DNA from: Spisula solida
Lineage: Eukaryota; Mollusca; Bivalvia; Venerida; Mactridae
NCBI GenBank assembly: GCA_947247005.1
Contig: OX365949.1
Span: forward strand, 4,226,001 to 4,290,000
Direction of reading: 5' to 3'
Length of the DNA: 64,000 nucleotides
The first letter of the stretch is position 1. Each line of letters begins with the position of its first letter. The notes below the pieces were generated by a model. That model had not been told where the DNA came from, made no database searches, and saw only the letters and a list, made by a program, of their open reading frames with translations. Shown here one piece after another: positions 1 to 12,974 of the stretch. The position numbers and the translations under genes are program-made.

Positions 1-234
1 TAATACAGTGGCAAGTAATATACCGGTAAAATGTTTATTTATAATGAAGCGTTATTCCTAAATCTAATCTTTGTATGACTTATTGGGAGACCATACAATT
101 AAACGTGTGTGAATTATTGCGTGCCAAAGCATCTGTGATTTACGGTCACTGTATGACTTATTGGTCGACTGTACAATTCAAAGTGTATGGCGTATTGCGA
201 CAACCGGAAGTGGACTTGTTTATACACTGTGAGA
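1..234 (+). repeat. Dispersed repeat copy with internal TGACTTATTG-type repeats
   Basis: The segment from about 75 to 230 holds two imperfect copies of a unit beginning ATGACTTATTG, followed by ACCGGAAGT-like sequence and TTTATACACTGT. The same order of motifs recurs at 59795-59965 in the same orientation. No credible gene is visible; the 69-codon frame here is uninformative. The family is not recognised. Confidence 0.5.
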
Positions 235-300
235 ACCGGCCCCGTCAAGATTCGAACCTTCGACCTTCCGCGTCAATGCCTTAACCACTCGGTCATTTAG
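235..300 (-). repeat. tRNA-like sequence (SINE head or tRNA pseudogene)
   Basis: On the minus strand the segment contains GACCGAGTGGTTAAGGC, a good A box / D arm of Leu/Ser type, and about 35 bases later GGTTCGAATCT, a good B box. I could not fold a convincing acceptor stem around them. A tRNA-derived SINE head or a decayed tRNA is more likely than a working tRNA gene. Confidence 0.5.
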
Positions 301-3300
301 TCTAATGGTGTATATTTATTATGTTCTGAAGCCCTGATGATGATATGCGAATGGTGTCTTAGAATAAAACATATTTTATAAAACAGTTTATCGACCTTTG
401 TGCACATAAATTTTACACTTTTCCCCATAAATCACATTGAAACACTGCACCATGCAATATGTAGATATCTTCTACTACCCTCTGCGTACTGACTTACACC
501 TTATTGTTTTGAGAACTATCTCAATAATGCACGCATCGTGCAGTGAATTGATTTAATCTGTAGGCTGAGAATTTCTGATTTATGGGGTCATATCAGACCC
601 CTAAAAGCGATAAAATTGCATGATCCGTGAAATCCTTATCTTGTTCCAACAGTTTCAAACTAAATAGATTTTCTCAGTCTTTTTCCTCAACACTTTCAAT
701 AAATCTTGTAGCTCCGCCCACTCGCCAACATCCTATCGTAAGCTCCGCCTTCTTGTATTTCTGATTAGAAGCGTTCTCAGCTCGCTATGTTACTACAAAT
801 CGACTGGCGAATTTCTCATAATTTTAGCATGGAAGCGAATTGTTTACTATGTAAGCATAAATTCAAATTGAAGTACAAACATGTTATGAAAAGCGTAGAA
901 TTCAGGTATTTGAATATATGGTCGATATGTAACTACATAACATCAATCGTCATGCAAATTTATTTTTATATTTTATTCGAAAATTACTTATAAAATGTAT
1001 AATATATACTTATTTATAGTTTAATATACAGACGCAATTGAGTACACTTTCGTACATCGCCGAACCGTAGCACGTTGCTATCCGTACCCTTTGGTAAATG
1101 TAAATAGTAGCAATAATTTATACGTAGTTTTCGATTTAAGTGGATAAAAATCGGATGATAGCAACCGAATAAAAACTGATCTCTCCCCATCCATTCTAAC
1201 AAAAACACGGATTCTTGAACGTTATCATAACAAGAAAGTGTTTATCCAAACCAAGGCTTCTTAATATCTCAATAAACTATAGTCATCCCCTATTTAAATG
1301 GAACACACGTTCTGATGACGTACACTGTTTGGATGCACTCCTGTTCATGTTTTATCAAGCTTTAATTCTATTTTCTTAATTCATGTAGTGTATTCCATTG
1401 TACGTATATAAATATTTTGATGTCCTCTCAATTGAAGATCTTCGACAATGTCGGTAACATATGTTACATCGTAGTCGTATTAAGTTCGTGTAAAACATGT
1501 AGCTGACTTAAACTTACAACACTTTTCACACGGCGTGGATTTGGGATGACATGATTGACAAATTGCGTCAGTAATGCTTCTGTTATGGTGACAGATGTAA
1601 CACTGAAGTTGCTGGCCTTTATGAGGTCTTTATTCTGTTTAATTTGGGGATTTTTACCGCATGTTTAGCCTTTAAGATAAGATCATCTTTATTTAACGTC
1701 GGTTTTGAGTTAACACAAATAACATAAGCTTAAAGCTTGTGTCCGACATAAGTCGGGTGTTCCAGGGGTTTGAACGTTTTTCTCCGGCTTGGGAGGTGCA
1801 GACTTAGTCTCGGACACAGATATACCATTCAAAATAACCAGTCATGTTCCAGCATAACTCCGATGTTTGGCACTCACTCAGTGTGGAATCGATAACCAAA
1901 AATATAAAATATATGTTTAATTATAACATGATTAAACATTACCTTTGTAAGAATGTATGTAATAACCATACAGGTAAATACCTGCATTTCAATAAATATT
2001 CTGCCATATTTACTTAAACATAATATAATGTAATTGATAATATGGTAACACATTTATAAGGGAAGAGCCGTAACTAAGTTTTGAAACTTGTGGCTCGAGC
2101 CTTCTACCCATGCGTAACCACATGTATATTTGTATGATGAATTGTATAAATTCTTTGGGTAATAAAATATGTTTAAACCACAACATAATTGTATGCGTGT
2201 GTATTTTAGTTGCACCGCTGAGTATTTTGGTTTTATTTTTATGTAGTTCAAATGATTGTTCATTGACACATTCATTTATACCTTTTGACAGGTTTGGCAT
2301 AATTATGTAGACACGTACATTTAATTTAATAAAATTTGGTAGATTTTGTAAGGATTTGTTCAAGTATTAATTTCATGAGATCGTGAAATTAGTGGATTCA
2401 AAAGAATTAAAAAGAGAAAAACTCATTTGTGAGTATTCCTGTCCATTCACGAAATCCACACAAAAAATTCTAGCGAAAACAATATTTTTCAATAATTATA
2501 TATCATAGTTCAAGCAACATTTCCGCGTCACCATCTAACTGGTTTATAGTATCATTGTAATGCTTATATTTTAATTATTTCCGTTGCCTCTCACATAGTT
2601 TGTATAGCGACACAATGTTCCTGGCCTGAGAAAGGCGGAGAAGACGGGTAAGTGACCACAATGTTTAATCAGTGTCCGTATTGTACAGCCACTGGTCATC
2701 TCTAATCAACCTTGTTACATCTTGTTAGTGGACAATGGTCATGACACATTCAATTATGAATTCCTCGGTTATTACGCATTGTGGACATTGGGTTTGAGAA
2801 GATTGCTTAAGTGACACTTCTCCCCTTTGGCTGTTTTCACGTCATAGTGGTCTGCACGACACCGGTGTTCTATTGCAGCCGGAATATTGGTTACAAAATT
2901 GTAGCTATTTTCCCATAGCCGCTTGTCGAACATGTTAGGTACACTGCAATGGTTTTACAGAAAAACATAGTTTAAGATAATATCTTAGTCACCATTGCCT
3001 GACCTAGGGTTAGAGGGGCTTTCAACATTTCAAATGAAATTTAGAACTAAATTGTACAGTTCGGCATCATACTAGTAACTGAACTACGGCAACTTTCAAT
3101 CCAACTTTGCCTGACTTGAGCCATTTTTTTCAAGCCTGCTTTCTACACTTAGCGAAGAATGCGTGTTTGTTTATCCCGCTTTCGTCACTCTAAGATAACA
3201 TAACAAATTATGTGGATATTTTGAAAGAAAACTAAGAAAAAGCAACGAGATGTTATTAAAACAAATCGACAACCCATCAACTTAACGCGAACGTATCACT

Positions 3301-4018
3301 GTACTCTCAGAAGACTCACTGGTCCGTGCTTCTATACGCTTCTTGGAAGCGATTGTGAAAACATAAGTTTTGACAGTAAGGAAATGAAGTTGTTATTTCT
3401 GACAATATTTATTCAAATTTCGGAATTGAATTCTTGTAATTTCCAAATTTTAATGACACCACGTCTAGAGCTACAGAAAATGTTCTGGTCTTCAGAGAGA
3501 AGCTTGTCTCGCGAGACTCTCGCGGGTATTTCTACAGAAAACTGGGATCTTAGTTGAGTAATTGCAGAAATAGGGAAGTTAACGTGTTAATACACTTTGA
3601 ATGACGGATTCATGTTTCACGAAACGGTTCTGAGCAATGATGTTTTCCGATTCGACGCGATTTTATTCATTTTCTAGTTCATTCTGATTTTACAAAAGTT
3701 TAAACACGCCCTACAGAAATGTTTAGTTTAAAAGACCGAAGTTTAGTCACAAAAAATTGAAAGATGCTGAGGGAATGCTACCAGTTGTATGTTGACAACT
3801 TTAAATAGTATATTGGGGACGGATTTGAACCTGCTACACCCTGTTCAAAGCCTGTACACCAGCTATAAATCAAAACACAAACAAACTTGATTCCGTATCC
3901 GTATTTCTATTTGGAAAGTAGATATTACGATTTAAATCATGAATTATTTTGACACCGAATTTTGACATTGGTGCAGTTTTCCGTATTAGTAATAAATTTG
4001 AAAGAATACCATAGTAAT
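301..4018. other. Intergenic, no gene recognised
   Basis: AT-rich sequence with only short, unrecognisable frames. A TCTCGCGAGA palindrome followed by CTCTCGCGGG lies near 3508-3528. A short frame near 2661 contains Cys-Pro-Tyr-Cys but stops after 14 codons. I see no exon, RNA gene or complete mobile element. Confidence 0.5.
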
Positions 4019-4310
4019 GCTACGGTCACAAAGCTCGTACGATATCCGTACGAATTTATCAACTCGTACGAGTTCACAATATTTGAAATCCTAACGGTTT
4101 GTTCGTAGCGTCTGGTCACAGCTCGTACGGACCACGAACGATCTATAGAGATATACTAGTACGATATCCGCACGATGCTCGTAGGAGTTTAGAAAATCCG
4201 AACGATGCTCGTACGAGACTTCGGTGTCCGCACGGGCTCCGTGCGTGTTTGCCAAAATAAACTCGTACCGGGAGCTCGTAAGGAGTTCGTAGGGCAAATG
4301 TGACCTTAGC
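4019..4310. mobile_element. MITE-like element rich in GCTCGTACG motifs, copy 1
   Basis: The ends form an imperfect 12-bp terminal inverted repeat: GCTACGGTCACA at the left and TGTGACCTTAGC at the right, one mismatch apart when inverted. The interior is unusually rich in GCTCGTACG / CGTACGAG palindromic words. A close relative lies at 16316-16570 in the same orientation and a diverged one at about 16740-17060. No target duplication was resolved and no transposase is present, so the superfamily is unknown. The short frames here are not genes. Confidence 0.6.
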
Positions 4311-5127
4311 TGGCTTAGCATAACTCAGTTATCCTAAAAACACACATATAATTGAAAGCAAAAATAAAAGAAAAAATACGGAACCCCCTAAAACAGCGTC
4401 CTGGTATTGTTGTCCATTGAACTATGTTTTTTGCAATACACAATTACAAAATAATTGTTTCGTAGTTATAATTTTGTTTATTAATTCGTATCATTAGGAA
4501 ATAAAAGTACCCTTCAAATGAAATAAAAAAGATAAATAAATAAAAAAGAATGACATAAAATTAATTTGAAAAACATGAAAACAGTCTGTATCTGGATAGG
4601 AAATAAATTTCGGACACGGAATTATCGTGAATTATCGTTAATAATCTTAATGTGGATACGCGAGGTAAATGCTCTCAGTCTAGGAGGATAAAGTTTGTGT
4701 TATGTTAGGACTGATCAGTATTGTCGGTTCCCGTACAAACACAAGATTGCCACGAGGATGAAATATTAGCTGGCTTTCAACAAGCAACAAGATGCTTGTT
4801 AAAATAGGCTGATTGTATTGACTTTAAACACAGACTATTATCTGAGAAAATATATTTCGAATTGTTGTAAACATTGGTTGTTTTGTATACGAAGTGGAAT
4901 ATAAACAAACGGAAACATGATTATGTGTTGATGGCTTTATTGTATTGTATGCATGAAACAACATGTAGCTTATTGTTGTCCCTACAATACCGACCTTTAT
5001 TTTATACATTCTAATGAAGTTATGAGATTTATCAGTGAAATTACGAATTTTAAAATATTTCACTGGTTCAGTTCAGTTCAAAACGGTGGAAGCATATTTT
5101 TGTAAATGTTCGAGTATCGTATCGCAT
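4311..5127. other. Intergenic, nothing recognised
   Basis: AT-rich unique-looking sequence. The longest frame (79 codons, minus strand) has no recognisable feature. Confidence 0.45.
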
Positions 5128-5332
5128 CAAAAAATGCAGAAGAACCTTTAGAACGGCTAAAAGTATACGGAACATTTTATTTCAAATGCTTTTTAACAAC
5201 ATAAATTTTAATGGGTATGCGCCTACACCAAAATTAATCAAAACATTAAAACATGAATATTTTTTAAAAGCATATAATTATAATAAATGAACCGTTACGG
5301 TACATTTTAAGGGAAGGTTCTTCTGCGTTTTC
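5128..5332. mobile_element. Small MITE with inverted termini
   Basis: The left end reads AAAATGCAGAAGAACCTT and the right end AAGGTTCTTCTGCGTTTT. They are inverse complements with one mismatch and weaker pairing further in. The element is about 205 bp, AT-rich and non-coding. The target duplication is not clear. Confidence 0.55.
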
Positions 5333-6690
5333 ATAAGAATGTATATTTGTTATTACTACAAATTTGTAAGATTAAACTGTTCTATTATTGAGTCGATATG
5401 ACTTCGAATATTAAAGGGTAGGAACTCATTCCGACTTTTTCATTTTAAATCATTTTTATACAAGTCGTCATAGTTTATTGTCAGGAGCAAATTTATTAGG
5501 CAGATTTATCGATATGATGTAAAAACTATTATAACGTTTACGGATGCTTATATAAAATTCCGGACAGCACCGAAGTTTCCCTAAATTGATGTACGTAATG
5601 ATGTCCGGATTACGTTAACTTAGTACTCCTATTATCCAGTTCTTAGATTCATTCTGTCCCATTAAATATAGTGTATAAAATATCAAAACTAAGCAAAAAA
5701 GCAATTAATAAAATGAACACTGCAAGCATTCATTATTCCGTTTTACAGTTTTATTGATACATTATATGTATGCACATTATATAATTTAATTAAATTAATT
5801 ACCAGCAAGTTTAACGGTTATTTTAAGACATGAAACTATGCGAGTACATCCCCTTTTAACATTACTATGTTTATTCCAAATACAACGAAAGAAAAAAATC
5901 TACAAATATTATGTGAGTTTTTTTTCAGAAAGGATTAAGCTCTTGGAAATTATGTCCTTTTATAATTATAACAGTCGATAGAGTCGACGTTCAGGGTATG
6001 GCTTATTTTTTATAGCTACAAGCTGTGATAAATGTTTGTTCATTATTTATACTACATGGAATTCCTACAAACCATATCTGTCCCAATTGTAAAAGTTTTA
6101 AAGAAAAATTCAATTCAAATGTGAACGTACGTTTACGATTTCCGTAAGTTATCAAACGCTACCCTGTTTTTTTTACAATACGTTGAAGGGGAACAACTGC
6201 AATATGCAAGTTAGAAGACAAAACATTATCCAACAAATTAAAATCTAGGAAGAGCTTATGAGGATAAACATAACGAAGGTAAATTAAACAAATTGTGAAA
6301 AAACAATACTGACTTAAGAAATATTATTTAAGATTCCAGAGAGATGAAGACCCGCTACGATGTGCCACTTCAAAGTCGACCATGAACAAATAAAAAATGG
6401 AAACTTGAATGTTTTAAGAAAGCCGTTGATGCTGGCTACGTGTCCACCCCGTCTTTTTTCAGCCACTATAGAAACCACAATATGCCCCGGGCTATTTATG
6501 ATACTTGATGTCTTAAATACTATGCTGCATTCACAACTTGAATTTGCTGCTAAAGCCCTTATATGGCATTGACATAAATGTCTGCTATAAAAGCATACAG
6601 GCAATTCAATTCTGCTCTGTTTAATATTGGAGTTCACTATGTAGAAAATCCTTCACAGTGTTGTTTTTGAGACTTGAAAGGTCTTTATAA
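5333..6690. other. Intergenic, no supported gene
   Basis: A 107-codon minus-strand frame (6314-6637) and an overlapping 70-codon plus-strand frame are present. Neither has a recognisable domain, signal or splice context. Confidence 0.4.
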
Positions 6691-6694
6691 ATTG

Positions 6695-6842
6695 GATCTG
6701 ATATCTTCAAATCGTGGATTTCACGACTACAAATGTATCTTGTCTGATGTCTTCAAATCGTGGATTTCACGACTACAAATGTATCTTGTCTGATGTCTTC
6801 AAATCGTGGATTTCACGACTACAAATGCATCTTGTCTGATGT
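6695..6842 (+). repeat. Three tandem copies of a 46-bp unit
   Basis: Three near-identical copies of a 46-bp unit, each containing the hairpin-forming segment TCGTGGATTTCACGA. No coding function is apparent. Confidence 0.8.
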
Positions 6843-7976
6843 CTTAATCGAAGTGCTAACCTACCTTCACAATTATAGAACGTCCTTTCTATCAAAGTCT
6901 GAGGAACACACACACAATATCTTATAAATACTTGCAAAATGTAACATGTAAGTAGAAACATTCAATTAATATATTAGTCAGTATAACTGGTTAGTGCAAA
7001 TATATCGCTTAAACAAGGAAAATATTTATTTTTGGCATTAATTTGAACCTAAACATTTATTTTGTAACTTGATAGAGCTAAATAGACCCTGAACATCCAT
7101 CTGGCTATCGGCTAAATCCACGGGGTCTCCTATTTCTGTACCTTCAAAAGAAATATTGCAACATGTTCACATATTTTTGTTAGGGCTAGGCTTCGATAAA
7201 GGAGCTAATTTATTTGTTATTTCATCTTTAGCTCGAGAAAAAACTGATTACTTCTAGCCGGGAATTTTATGCACGTGATGTTCTGGAAATTGAATATGAA
7301 AACAGAAGAATACTAGACGTACACTGAACGTTTTTGAATCTTTGTTGTTCTTTCTGCTAAACGTAATACACGGTCCGACAAATTTCTATGCCAAATTATA
7401 TCAAATCTTCATTTATCCCACAACAAATTCCAGATAAAACCCGTCTGTTGTTTATATTTCTTGGGAATCTAATGCTATGTGATATTTACTGTGTTTGCGC
7501 CACAGTTCGTCTAAAATCATAACAAAATATTATATTGTGATTTGTTATTAAACCACCGTTATTTCATCGGAATAATTGTTAATTATAATGGTATTTGAAC
7601 AGGCATAGCGTGAAAGTTAATTATTTTCTCTTCTAACTTAATTACCATCAATGTTAGCTGGTTCTAGTTTTATAACGAACAGTTTGATAACAAAAAATGC
7701 AGGATAGGATTTTAATTCTGTTATCGAAATTGTAACATAAAAATTGGCAGTACATTAATGTTTATATAATGTTTAGAACAATCATCCCTCGAAGTCCTAT
7801 GTCAATGGCCAATCTGGGAACAACGAATGACCACGCATGCGCAGTTACGACTGTCTCAATCAATCAAAGAATACTTCAGTCTTGATTAAAGCGGCATTTT
7901 AATTGGATTAAATCTGAAAAAAGTTATGATGTCATTTCACATGATTGTGCACCTGTAGCTACTACAGCACATTCAT
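6843..7976. other. Intergenic, nothing recognised
   Basis: AT-rich, non-coding by inspection. The 5' part of the retrotransposon fragment that ends near 8350 may extend into the last part of this stretch, but I cannot recognise it. Confidence 0.4.
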
Positions 7977-8350
7977 TTGGAGAACATCACTACAATCAAG
8001 TCACTTACTAGGCCTAGACAAGAGGCAGATGCATATCATCTCCTAAGCAAAACAGAGCAAGTGATAATGGTCAGACTCCGTTCTGGACACAACCGACTCA
8101 ATGCACACATGCGCAAGAAGTACAGACTGGCCCCGTCACCGACATGTTCATGTGGCGCAGAAGACGAGACAACAGAACGTATCCCCCAAAGATATAAACG
8201 TTACGACAATGGAGCGAGATTTGTAGTGGTCTCAAGGAACAACTCTCCACCAGAAGTTATACAGAGACGTTGAAGACCTAAGAAGAACCACATCCTTCAT
8301 CACAGATACTGGTGTGATTGTGTAGAGCGAACGCAAGTAAGTAAGTAAGT
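7977..8350 (+). pseudogene. 3' end of a non-LTR retrotransposon, degenerate
   Basis: The encoded segment DAYHLLSKTEQV, then VRLRSGHNRLNAHM, then a CSCGAEDETTE stretch, resembles the C-terminal region of Jockey/RTE-type reverse-transcriptase polyproteins, where a conserved (F/V)RLR(T/S)GHNRL block precedes a Cys-X-Cys-Gly motif. The frame shifts near 8200. The downstream continuation, LHQKLYRDVEDLRRTTSFI, lies in another frame behind an in-frame TAG and ends at the stop at 8323-8325. Immediately after comes an (AAGT)n tail at about 8335-8350, as expected for a 3' terminus. This is a dead, 5'-truncated copy; only the end of ORF2 is visible. Confidence 0.75.
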
Positions 8351-11300
8351 ATTTGGCGTTTTCAATATACTGAAACCAACGTCAAAATTCATATTTTAAA
8401 ATGTATCAAAAGCATATTAAATGATAATGCATTTATACACCGAGTGTTGTCACTAGTTAGGTCGTTCTAAAATGGTATTCGGCGTCAAATTGTAAAAAGA
8501 CGTCATGAAATGGCCAATTCTAATACCATTTTCATCACAATTAGTGAACCGTGATTAACACTGAGCGTACATATACCAATTTATTTTCGGCGTGAGTTAT
8601 AACATATTCTAACACGATCTGTGGCTTAATCCATATACGCATAGAGGAAACCAAGCTGTACATTATTACCGCAACAAAACACACCTGAAAAATTGACTGG
8701 TATTAAACAGCAAGTTGGTCATATTTGTGTGTGCGCAGTAAAATGACGAAACAACTCAATACAATACATAATAAGCATTTATTGAATATAATGTAACAGT
8801 GTTGTTTCTGCAAATAAACAAATTAAACTCCAATCCTTCACAAAACATCGAACATCAGCATGTTCGATTCAAAGTAGTTTCAACTTCCGATGAGTTATAT
8901 AAATACCACGTCACATATTCATGCATGAATGCACGTGAAGGCAAGTTGCACGAGTATCCAGTGTGACAGCAATGACGCATCTATTTTTAAACTTCTCACT
9001 AACATTCTGATATAATTCATTTATATTTTTCATTTCATGCAATAATTAAATACCTAATACTCGTGTAATTAAAATTATTGTTTCAATGTTTAAAATTTGT
9101 TCTTTCCGTCAGAAAATTACGAAGCTCGTTTTCATTAACGAGGGAGGTATTTGTACCAGCTAATTGCCGCTCAATTTCAGCGTGGAATTATGTTCAATGT
9201 AAAATGGGTGAAAATGGAATGCGCGCAGTTAAATAGTACGGGTTATTATCGTTTTTACATCGAAATAAAAACTCGTTCGGATGCGGAAAATTAAATCACT
9301 CGTGCTACGCATCCGAACTCCTGTCTGTGTTTTATTCACCGACAAGAACAGATTTTTATTTCTTAAATATATGCGTCTAACAGGGCTACCGATCAAATAA
9401 CATACTTTACCAACTAGATCTAAATATGTTTACTTTTTTATTTTTAAGAATTTACTAATTAGCTGATCATCTCTGTATGGGACGTCAAAGGGAGATAATT
9501 GCATGAATAATAATAGGTACAGGAGTTTTCTCCACAAACACGAAGAAACATTTTATTGCTCATATTGTTGTTCTTTTACTCTTTTTATTTACCCGGCGCC
9601 TCGTTTCTCAAGTTCACGCTGTAGACCAATAACATTTACCTACCTACCAATGTGCTGACTCCGACCACCCCCAATTAACAGCTAGAAATAAAAACCAACA
9701 GAAGTATAATGAATCCTAATTATATCGGAGTTTTCTGACACGGGTTCAAAATTCATGGCAACTACAAAAACAATGTCTTTGAGCATTCAATTCGAGCCTC
9801 GACAGCTCGATAGCAACATATAATTAATCCAAACTACCATTAAGATTTTTATGTTCATCTTGGGCTACACACGGTTGTACGAATGTTTGGCAATGTATCG
9901 CAGGTGCATGTCAAGTTAAAACTTTACAATCAAAGCCTGTGGCTTATAAGCAAGCAGGAACAATTCGTTTGATAAGATTGACACCAGTGAGTGTTCCCTT
10001 TCATTTTGTCTTATTTCAGACGGTTTTGTTTATAAAGAAATATAAAATTTCGCACCTCAATGTTATTTCTGCCGGCATCGTGGTGGGTCTTGTGTGTTTG
10101 TATACACTCTCTGTCGCTCAGGAACGAGTCCTGCAACTCGGCTGCCGTGATATGCCGTATGTCAAGCTATCACTGATAGTGTTCATGTATGTCCGTCTGT
10201 GTGTATCTCAATTTACTCTGACGTCAAGTTTGTGTTCATGGAAACATTTCAGATGTGGAGTGACTCAGCTGGATAGTTCTTTTTTGCTAAATTCATGATT
10301 TTTTTATATTTCGGATATCTACTCGGATATGGTTAGAGTTTACTGTGGACATGTATTAAATAAAGGGTATTCAGTTCAATTAAGTAAAGATTGATTGAAC
10401 GAGTAGAATACAATTATATGAAGCGATCACTGTCGAGCTTATTATTCGTTTTATTCAAGGAGTTGAAGTCAGTTCCATTAATTTACGGCTAAACAACACG
10501 AGTTTAATATTCTATTTATCACTTACTTAGACAATTGAGATATAAAAGGTGTAATTACTAATTTCTTGGCTTATTTTGTGTATAGGCCAGTGACGTCTTT
10601 TTGTAAACAAAGAACGTCAAATGACGTATGTGTATTTTCACTACATGCATACATTATATAAACGCATTTTATTGCACCGTTGAAAAATACATGGGTGTGT
10701 TATAGACAATGATTATGCATGCAATGCATATTGCTGCGAATAATATAAATTATATTTATTTATTTATTTAAAAGTATAGTTTACACTGCATTTATAATTA
10801 TTTCATGCTAGATCTAAATTAAAGTGTTGTCAATTTGAATTATATGAGTGTTCAAAATTAGTCTATTAATAGACCCTTTGTTTTGCAAGAAAAACAATGT
10901 ACCTGTGCCGCTGAGAAAACTAAGAATATTTTACGTTAAAAAAGATTGAGGCATATAATTCTCACAAAGGAAAGAAAAACTTTTCATAGTAATTAGTGTT
11001 GATTTACACATAATGTTTGATAACTGTGTAAAAATCTTTATAAATATAACCCTTGACTAATCAAATATATGCTATCAGTTGGAAATATAGACACGTTCAG
11101 AATACATCTGTCTGTATGCTGAAATGAAAATACACGTTAAATGCACAGCCACATGAACGACACGTTGTTAGCTCCAATTGCCAGATAGATCTACTTAAAA
11201 GTCTGTATTAAAATCTCTGACAATGTGAAGGACATCGATAAACATGTATCTATAACATAAGAAGACGCGATTTAAGTTTCTCCCCATTTTGGTTGGTATT

Positions 11301-11425
11301 AGTTATGTAGTCTTTTAGATATTGATGGAACTTTTTCAGAATTTGCACTTGGCATGCTTTTCCGAAATTAAACTACGTTTTTACTCTTTAAAACTTGAAG
11401 AAACAACACCATAAAATCTGAAGTC
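8351..11425. other. Intergenic, no supported gene
   Basis: AT-rich sequence. A weak inverted repeat centred near 8500 has AAATGGTATT and AATACCATTT arms. A TATT-rich microsatellite lies at about 10748-10772. A 119-codon plus-strand frame at 9939-10298 has hydrophobic stretches but no recognisable family. Confidence 0.4.
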
Positions 11426-11628
11426 GTGAAAATCATGATGTCATCAATTCGTGCGTTTAAAAACCACACCATGAAATCATATCAGAGGTTATTGATAATT
11501 ATGACGTCATTAATTCGTGCGTTTAAAAACAATACCATGACATCATATCAGAGGTTATTGATAAATATGACGCCATCAATGCATGCGTTTAAAAACAACA
11601 CAGTAGAATCAGAGGTCGTTGAAAATTA
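11426..11628 (+). repeat. Three imperfect tandem copies of a roughly 65-bp unit
   Basis: Successive units share ATGACGTCAT, TTCGTGCGTTTAAAAAC and ATCAGAGGTTATTGATAA with point differences. The frame across them is a by-product of the period. The array abuts the left end of the hAT-like element. Confidence 0.7.
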
Positions 11629-12697
11629 CATAGGCGGATCCAAGGGGGGGGGGGCGGACCCGGCGTACGCCCCCCCTAAAATCGCCGGAGCCTAGGTAAT
11701 TTATCATATTTTGGATGTAAGAACAATATTGAGATGCAATTTTTTTCGCTCGCTTCGCTCGCGTAAATACAACAATAATCAATTTATGGATTTTAAATTG
11801 AACTTAATGCTGTATGCAAAAACAAGATATGGGACTGATTGGTAGCATGGTGCCGAACATCGGCTACAGAAATGCCGAGATTCTTGCACATTAAAAATGT
11901 CCGACAAGAAAAAAATATTAATACAGTTGGCTTTATTTTCTAATAAACCTGTCCTTTTCATTAAAAATAAGATACCTCAGAATGCAGCTGACGAATTCCA
12001 TGGTTCTATTTAAAAAGTCACGAGGCAGAAAGCCACTGGACTCCCTAATCACTGGACCCCAAGTACTTCACATTTCCACTGAAACACAACTGAAGCCCTG
12101 GAGTTCGCAGGGTATGCTGCTCAGATAGACATTGCCTTTTTTTGTGACGAATTCACAGCAGCTATATATCAGTGAATAGTATCCAGTCGATTATCGTTAG
12201 TCCTGGCTATGCTGTTCATATAAACAACGATTTTTCTTGCTCGCTGAAGAACTACGTAAATTCAATGAAAGCTTTTGATTTACCAATGAGTTGTTTGGGT
12301 ATGCTGCTCAGACAAACACTGATTTTTTTCTAGTTCTGACAATTACTACATCAGTGAATATTACCAAGTAATAAGGATGTGGTGTATGCTGCTGAAATAG
12401 ATAATTGCATTTTTCTTGCTCGTTACGCTCGCACAACCACTGTCAGTTTATTTTGTCAAGTAGGGAATGAGTTTGAGGGATATGCTGTTCAAATAATTAA
12501 TGCATATATTCTTCCTCGCCTTGCTCTCACATAAACTTTATCAATGAATATTATAAGATAAAGAACGAAAATTGTGTGGAATGCTTCTCAGATATATATT
12601 TTTTCTAGCTCGCTTCGCTCGCATATTTTCTTGAGGAGGGGGGTATCAATACATGAATGTACGCCCCCCCTAACGCCAAATCATGGATCCGCCCCTG
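11629..12697. mobile_element. Non-autonomous hAT-like element
   Basis: The right end, read inward, is CAGGGGCGGATCCA; the left is CATAGGCGGATCCA. This agrees with the common hAT terminus CAGGGGCGGATCC. Both ends are followed by poly-G and a GGCGTAC/GTACGCC segment. The interior holds diverged tandem units of about 120 bp with the phrases TATGCTGCTCAGA and CTCGCTTCGCTCGC (clear at 11747-11763 and 12608-12621, decayed between). There is no transposase frame. A perfect 8-bp target duplication could not be shown, so the hAT assignment rests on the termini. Confidence 0.65.
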
Positions 12698-12974
12698 AAT
12701 TATGACTTTGAAATAAAGTACATTGAATAAATGTCTGAACAATTTGAAACATTTCCATTTTATGAACCACCCCTAGGAGAAACAATAGCAGATGTGTGTT
12801 GACAGATGACTTCTCTTGAAAAAAAGATAATAAAAATAACCATATAGGGCAGCAGCATACGCGTGTACAACAGAAACAACTTATTTTTTATACTAAGTTG
12901 TTTTAAGTAGGTTAATATTTACTGTGGTGTAAATAAAAACACATATAACAAACAAAAGCTGTTTTCCTGAATTA

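Noticed and set aside
235..300. Functional tRNA gene
   Set aside because: A and B boxes are good but no convincing acceptor stem could be formed.
6314..6637. 107-codon minus-strand frame as a gene
   Set aside because: No recognisable domain, no conserved motif and no splice context; a similar-sized frame exists on the other strand.
9939..10298. 119-codon plus-strand frame as a membrane protein
   Set aside because: Hydrophobic stretches are expected by chance in AT-rich DNA; nothing else supports it.
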